This document shows positions 59,864 to 64,000 of a stretch of 64,000 bases of DNA, piece by piece. The position numbers were made by a program, and so were the translations under genes. The DNA is taken from NCBI GenBank assembly GCA_038237625.1, contig JBBRYM010000002.1, positions 186,001 to 250,000 of the forward strand, given 5' to 3'. Each line of letters begins with the position of its first letter. Within the stretch, counting starts at the first letter, position 1. The notes under the pieces were generated by a model that saw only the letters and a list, made by a program, of their open reading frames with translations, searched no databases and was not told where the DNA came from. Source of the DNA: JAWVFM01 sp038237625 (GTDB lineage Bacteria; Actinomycetota; Thermoleophilia; Solirubrobacterales; 70-9).

Positions 59864-61033
59864 ATGGATCTCGACCTCTCCGATGAGCAACGGCTGATCG
59901 TCGAGACCGCTCGCGCCTTCACCGACAACGAGATCGTCCCCCGCGCCCGAGAGAGCGACCGCGCGGCGAAGTTCGACGCCGAGCTTGCCGGCCGCCTGGG
60001 CGAGATGGGCTATCTAGGAGCGCCGGTCGCCGAGAAGTACGGCGGTCGCGGCCTGGACTACACGAGCTATGGGCTGATCGTCGAGGAGATCGGCCGCGGC
60101 GACTCGGCGATGCGCACCGTCGTCTCCGTGCAGACCTCGCTCGTCGGCGGCTCGATCGAGCGCTGGGGCACCGAGGAGCAAAAGCTGCGCTGGCTGCCAA
60201 GCCTCTGCTCGGGAGAAGCCTTTGGCTGCTTCGGCCTGACCGAGCCCGACGCCGGGTCCGACCCGTCGTCGATGCGAACACGGGCGGAGAAGATCGATGG
60301 CGGCTGGCGCATCACGGGTCAGAAGATGTGGATCTCGCTCGGCAACGTCGCATCGGTCGCCCTTGTCTTCGCGCAGACGGATCCCGAAAAGCGCCACAAG
60401 GGCATCGCCTGCTTTCTCGTGCCGACCGACACCGATGGCTTCTCGACCCAGGAGATTCACGGCAAGCTGGGCCTGCGGGCATCGGACACGGCCTCACTCG
60501 CATTCGACGGCACCGAGGTCGGCGACGACACGCTGATGGGCGGGGTCGGCGACGGCTTCAAGATCGCCATGTCCGCGCTCGACTCGGGTCGCTATTCGGT
60601 GGCCTCAGGGTGCGTGGGCATCTGCCAGGGTTGCGTCGAGGCCTCGGTCGAATACGCCAAGGAGCGCCGCCAGTACGGGGTGCCGATCGCGAGCTTCCAG
60701 CTCGTACAGGCGATGATCGCCGAGATGATCGTCAAGCGTGACGCCGCGCGTCTTCTCGTCCGCCGGGCCGGGATCCTGAAGGACCAGGGCAAGCCCTCGA
60801 CCGTCGAAACCTCGATCGCGAAGCTCTACGCCACCGAGGCTTCGGTCGAATGCGCCAACCTGGCGATCCAGGTGCACGGCGGCGCGGGATATGTCGACGA
60901 TCACCCGGTCGAGCGATACCTCCGCGACGCCCGTGTGACCACTCTCTACGAGGGAACCTCCCAGATCCACCAGCTGATCATCGGACGCGACGCCACAGGC
61001 ATCAACGCACTGCTGCCGCTCCAGCGCGACTGA
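59864..61033 (+). CDS. Acyl-CoA dehydrogenase
   Basis: A 389-residue FAD enzyme that introduces the alpha-beta double bond. GCFGLTEPDAGSDPSSMRT is the first signature, KMWISLGNVASVALV the flavin region, and NLAIQVHGGAGYVDDHPVER with LYEGTSQIHQLIIGRD the C-terminal signature; the catalytic Glu is in YEGT. Downstream hydratase starts three bases after its stop. Confidence 0.96.
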   Translation: MDLDLSDEQRLIVETARAFTDNEIVPRARESDRAAKFDAELAGRLGEMGYLGAPVAEKYGGRGLDYTSYGLIVEEIGRGDSAMRTVVSVQTSLVGGSIERWGTEEQKLRWLPSLCSGEAFGCFGLTEPDAGSDPSSMRTRAEKIDGGWRITGQKMWISLGNVASVALVFAQTDPEKRHKGIACFLVPTDTDGFSTQEIHGKLGLRASDTASLAFDGTEVGDDTLMGGVGDGFKIAMSALDSGRYSVASGCVGICQGCVEASVEYAKERRQYGVPIASFQLVQAMIAEMIVKRDAARLLVRRAGILKDQGKPSTVETSIAKLYATEASVECANLAIQVHGGAGYVDDHPVERYLRDARVTTLYEGTSQIHQLIIGRDATGINALLPLQRD

Positions 61034-61036
61034 GCA

Positions 61037-61804
61037 GTGGCGCTCGTCGAGACCTCGGTCGACGGGCAGGTGGGCCTCTGCAGGCTCAACCGGCCCGAGG
61101 CGCGGAACGCCCTCTCGCCCGAAATGATGGAGGAGCTGACTGCTGCGCTTGCCGTGTTCGATACCGACGAGGCCGTCCGCTGCATCGTCATCGCCGGCTC
61201 GAACAAGGTGTTCGCCGCGGGGGCGGACATCGCCGCGATCGCGGAGCGATCCTTCAGCGAGGCGCTGTTTCACCCCGCCGCCGCTTTCTGGAGGCGCCTG
61301 GCGGAATGCCGGACGCCGATGGTCGCCGCCGTCTCGGGCTTCGCCCTGGGCGGAGGCTGCGAGCTCGCCCTCGCCTGCGACCTGATCGTTGCCTCCGAGA
61401 CGGCGCAGTTCGGCCAGCCCGAGATCAACCTCGGGATCATCCCCGGCGGCGGCAGCACCCAGCGGCTCGCGCGCGCCGTCGGCAAGCAGCGCGCCATGGA
61501 GTTGGTGCTGACCGGCAGGCGAATCGACGCACACGAGGCCGAACGCATCGGGATCGTCAACGAGGTCACCGCGGCGGAGGCGTGGCTGGAACGCGCGCTC
61601 GAGGTGGCTAGGACCATCGCCGAACGACCACCGATCGCCACCAAGCTCGCCAAGCAGGCGGTGCTGGCGGCCGAGGAGACCGGCCTCGCCGCAGGGCTCG
61701 AGCATGAGCGTCGCCTCTACGAGCTGGCGATGGCCACGGAGGACCGCGTGGAGGGCACCCGCGCCTTCCTCGAGAAGCGCACACCCGACTTCAAGGGCCG
61801 ATAG
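61037..61804 (+). CDS. Enoyl-CoA hydratase
   Basis: A 255-residue crotonase-fold enzyme: LCRLNRPEARNALSPEMMEE, VIAGSNKVFAAGADIAAIAE (oxyanion hole), SGFALGGGCELALACDLIVA and FGQPEINLGIIPGGGSTQRL with the catalytic Glu. Hydrates trans-2-enoyl-CoA. GTG start; two bases before the 3-hydroxyacyl-CoA dehydrogenase gene. Confidence 0.96.
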   Translation: MALVETSVDGQVGLCRLNRPEARNALSPEMMEELTAALAVFDTDEAVRCIVIAGSNKVFAAGADIAAIAERSFSEALFHPAAAFWRRLAECRTPMVAAVSGFALGGGCELALACDLIVASETAQFGQPEINLGIIPGGGSTQRLARAVGKQRAMELVLTGRRIDAHEAERIGIVNEVTAAEAWLERALEVARTIAERPPIATKLAKQAVLAAEETGLAAGLEHERRLYELAMATEDRVEGTRAFLEKRTPDFKGR

Positions 61805-61806
61805 CG

Positions 61807-63144
61807 GTGAAGGAGCGGATCGGCGTCGTCGGCGCCGGGACCATGGGCTGGGGCATCGCCCAGCTCGGCTGTCTCGGCGGCTTCGAGACCGCTCTGCACG
61901 ACCCCTTTCCGGAGGCGCTCGAGGCCGGCGCCGAGAAGCTGCGCGCGGCGCTGACAAAGGGAGCCGAGCGCGGGCGCTGGAGCGAAGCCGACGCCGAGGC
62001 GGCGACGAAGCGCCTGACCATCGCCCCGTCGCTCGACGGGCTCGCCGGTTGCGACCTCGTCGTCGAGGCGGCTCCAGAGAGCCTCGAGATCAAGCGGAAG
62101 CTGTTCGCAAACCTGGCGGCGGTTTGCGGGTCGGAGACCGTGCTTGCCACCAACACCTCCTCGCTTTCGGTGACGGCGATCGCCGCCGGGGTCGAGCGTC
62201 CCGAGCGCGTCGCCGGGATGCACTTCTTCAACCCACCGGCGCTGATGAAGCTGGTCGAGGTCGTCGCCGGGGATGCCACGGAATCCGCGACCACGGAGCT
62301 GATCGCCGAGATCGCCGAGGCGATGGGCCGCACCCCGATCCGCGCCGCTGACGGCATCGGGTTCGTAGCCAACCGCTGCGCCCGCCCATTCTCGCTGGAG
62401 GGCCTTCGCATCTTCGGCAGCGGCATCGCCGAGCCCGACCAGATCGACCGCATCGTGCGGATCGGTGGCAGCTACCGCATGGGTCCCTTCGAGCTGACTG
62501 ATCTCGTCGGAGTCGACGTAAATTTGGAGGTCGCCAAGTCGTTTTGGGAGCAGAGCTTTCACGAGCCGCGCTGGCAGCCACACTCGATCCAGACGAAGAT
62601 GGTCGCCGCCGGGCGGCTCGGCCGCAAGTCGGGGCGCGGCTATTACGACTATGCCTACGGCGAGCATCGCCCGAACGATCCGGCGAAGCCTCCCGGGGCC
62701 ACTCGCACCGAGCGCGACTCCGAGATCGAATGCCTTGTCGAGTGGGTGGCGATCCCGAATCTCGAGGGAGCCACCGTGGTCGAGATCGCCCGCAAGCCCA
62801 CGACCACCTACGGGCAGCTCGCGCAAGCGGGCGACTACTTCACCGCCCTCGGCAAGCACGTCGAATGCCTGCCCGGATCGGCGCCCGGGCTCGTGCTAGG
62901 TCGCCTGGTCTGCCAGCTCGTCAACGAAGCTCACTTCGCCCTTGCCGAGGGAGTGGCGAGCGCCGAGGACATCGACACGGCCCTGCGACTAGGGCTCAAC
63001 CACCCCCGTGGCCCGTTCGAGTGGTGCGAGGCGATCGGAGCGCGGCACGTTGTTGCCACGCTCGACCGGTTGCGCGCCGAGCTCGGCGAGGAGCGCTACC
63101 GGGTGGCCCCGGCTTTGCGCGCGAAAGCCGCGGAACCGGCGTAG
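61807..63144 (+). CDS. 3-hydroxyacyl-CoA dehydrogenase
   Basis: A 445-residue NAD-dependent dehydrogenase. The nucleotide motif GVVGAGTMGWGIAQLGCLGG begins the N-terminal domain, HFFNPPALMKLVEVVAG holds the catalytic His, and two copies of the 3HCDH C-terminal domain follow (about 185-285 and 340-435), as in PaaH-like enzymes. GTG start. With the hydratase and acyl-CoA dehydrogenase it completes a beta-oxidation set; its end overlaps the convergent transporter by 49 bases. Confidence 0.95.
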   Translation: MKERIGVVGAGTMGWGIAQLGCLGGFETALHDPFPEALEAGAEKLRAALTKGAERGRWSEADAEAATKRLTIAPSLDGLAGCDLVVEAAPESLEIKRKLFANLAAVCGSETVLATNTSSLSVTAIAAGVERPERVAGMHFFNPPALMKLVEVVAGDATESATTELIAEIAEAMGRTPIRAADGIGFVANRCARPFSLEGLRIFGSGIAEPDQIDRIVRIGGSYRMGPFELTDLVGVDVNLEVAKSFWEQSFHEPRWQPHSIQTKMVAAGRLGRKSGRGYYDYAYGEHRPNDPAKPPGATRTERDSEIECLVEWVAIPNLEGATVVEIARKPTTTYGQLAQAGDYFTALGKHVECLPGSAPGLVLGRLVCQLVNEAHFALAEGVASAEDIDTALRLGLNHPRGPFEWCEAIGARHVVATLDRLRAELGEERYRVAPALRAKAAEPA

Positions 63145-64000
63145 GCCGGGGCCTGCGCCCTCCCCACCCCCAGCCGCGAACCGGCCACGATCAGCACCAG
63201 CCCGATCACCTTGCCGGCGGTGAGCGGCTCGCCCAGAAGCGTGGTGCCGTACACGACCGCGAAGGCCGGGGCGATGTAGGAGACGAGCATCGTCCTCGCC
63301 GGCCCCACCCGGCCGATCAGCGAGTAGAAGATCACGAAGGCGGCGCCCGTGCCTACGAATCCCAGGCCCCCCACCGCCGCGAGCGGGCCGGCGCCGGGCA
63401 CCGCCGCCGGCAGGGTGAGCGCTGCGGCGGGCAGCAGTAGCAACGCGCTCGCCGCCATCACTGCTGACACCACGCCGATCGCCGGCGCGTCGGCGAGCCG
63501 CGACTTCACCACGAAGCCGCCGATCGCATAGCCGACGCTTGCCACCACGACAGCCAGGCCGCCTAGCGCCGCGCTGCCGGATCCGGTGAGGTCGAGGCCG
63601 AAGACCGCAGCCACCCCCAGCAGGCCCACCGCGACGCCCACCAACCTCGACCCCTCCGAGCGCTCGGCCGCATCGAGACGGATCGCCAGGGCGGCGGTGA
63701 AGATCGGCGTCGTGGCGACGAGGATGCCCGCCAGCGATGAGGAGATCTCCTGCTCGCCGGCAGCGATCAGGGCGAATGGCCCGGCAACCTGCACGGCGCC
63801 CAGGGCAAAAATGGTGCCGACGCGGCCCCGTAGCGGCCCCAGCGCCCCGCGCGAGGCGGCGATCGGCAGGAGAAGCACGGCGGCCAGCGTGATCCTTGCG
63901 AAGGCGACGAGCTCGAACGAAAGGTCGCGCAGGGCGATCTTGATCAGCAGGTAGCTCGCGCCCCAGATGGCGGAGAGCAGCAGCAGCCAGAGCCAGGATC
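63096..64000 (-). CDS. EamA/DMT family transporter (5' end beyond window)
   Basis: A drug/metabolite-type membrane exporter. The first in-frame GTG is at 63878, but helices continue upstream (WLLLLSAIWGASYLLIKIAL) to the window edge, so the gene is incomplete. Visible helices include ALGAVQVAGPFALIAAGEQEI and VGLLGVAAVFGLDL; the second EamA repeat ends GEPLTAGKVIGLVLIVAGS. Substrate unknown. Confidence 0.9.
   Translation of the reverse strand, partial: SWLWLLLLSAIWGASYLLIKIALRDLSFELVAFARITLAAVLLLPIAASRGALGPLRGRVGTIFALGAVQVAGPFALIAAGEQEISSSLAGILVATTPIFTAALAIRLDAAERSEGSRLVGVAVGLLGVAAVFGLDLTGSGSAALGGLAVVVASVGYAIGGFVVKSRLADAPAIGVVSAVMAASALLLLPAAALTLPAAVPGAGPLAAVGGLGFVGTGAAFVIFYSLIGRVGPARTMLVSYIAPAFAVVYGTTLLGEPLTAGKVIGLVLIVAGSRLGVGRAQAPAYAGSAAFARKAGATR

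Overview
The window is high-GC, densely packed actinobacterial DNA, almost certainly chromosomal. The best guess is class Thermoleophilia (Solirubrobacterales or a relative). This rests on the GC-rich third codon positions, the rsfS-nadD-proA-proB-obgE-rpmA-rplU-rng and rodA-mrdA-mreDCB blocks, and two tandem NTF2-like proteins that begin MSQENVE, a family I associate with that class. No phage, plasmid or CRISPR locus was found.

Layout. 0-9.4 kb: leuS, then mixed metabolic genes (GNATs, two hydrolases, LMW phosphatase, fructosamine kinase) and a tRNA-Ala locus with a PD-(D/E)XK nuclease frame running through it. 9.3-23.5 kb: a long minus-strand housekeeping run: rsfS, nadD, proA, proB, obgE, an anti-sigma/sigma pair wedged in front of rpmA, then rplU, rng, rodA, mrdA, mreD, mreC, mreB. 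23.7-29.6 kb: maf, ndk, a zinc-ribbon membrane protein, folC, valS. 29.7-35 kb: aldo/keto reductase, clpX, clpP, tig. 35-41.8 kb: ctaG, corA, secreted proteins, lemA, an HTH regulator, ogt with an ECF-type sigma factor, a DHFR-like reductase. 42.1-45.6 kb: a four-gene operon (MBL hydrolase, SnoaL-like, amidohydrolase, MIP18/DUF59) divergent from a TetR gene. 45.6-50.1 kb: a loose, gene-poor accessory stretch with paralogous NTF2-like genes, gene remnants, a frameshifted DUF4160 gene next to DUF2442, and GGTACCAC repeats, ending at tRNA-His. 50-51 kb: tRNA-His, tRNA-Arg and tRNA-Pro. 51-64 kb: secreted protein, DUF1015, PduO adenosyltransferase, OsmC, SDR, methyltransferase, NUDIX, and a beta-oxidation block (thiolase, acyl-CoA dehydrogenase, enoyl-CoA hydratase, 3-hydroxyacyl-CoA dehydrogenase) containing a class IV aminotransferase; an EamA transporter runs off the right edge.

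Most notable: several genes have conserved N-termini that lie upstream of the first ATG/GTG/TTG and in frame with a CTG. These are clpX (CTG behind a strong Shine-Dalgarno), the sigma factor after rpmA, folC after valS and the NUDIX gene after a methyltransferase; the last three overlap the preceding stop as CTGA, the same geometry as the ATGA and GTGA junctions elsewhere in the window. NadD, a DivIVA-like protein and a 68-residue protein also lack a canonical start in the right place. This suggests ordinary use of CTG, and perhaps weaker codons, for initiation in this organism.
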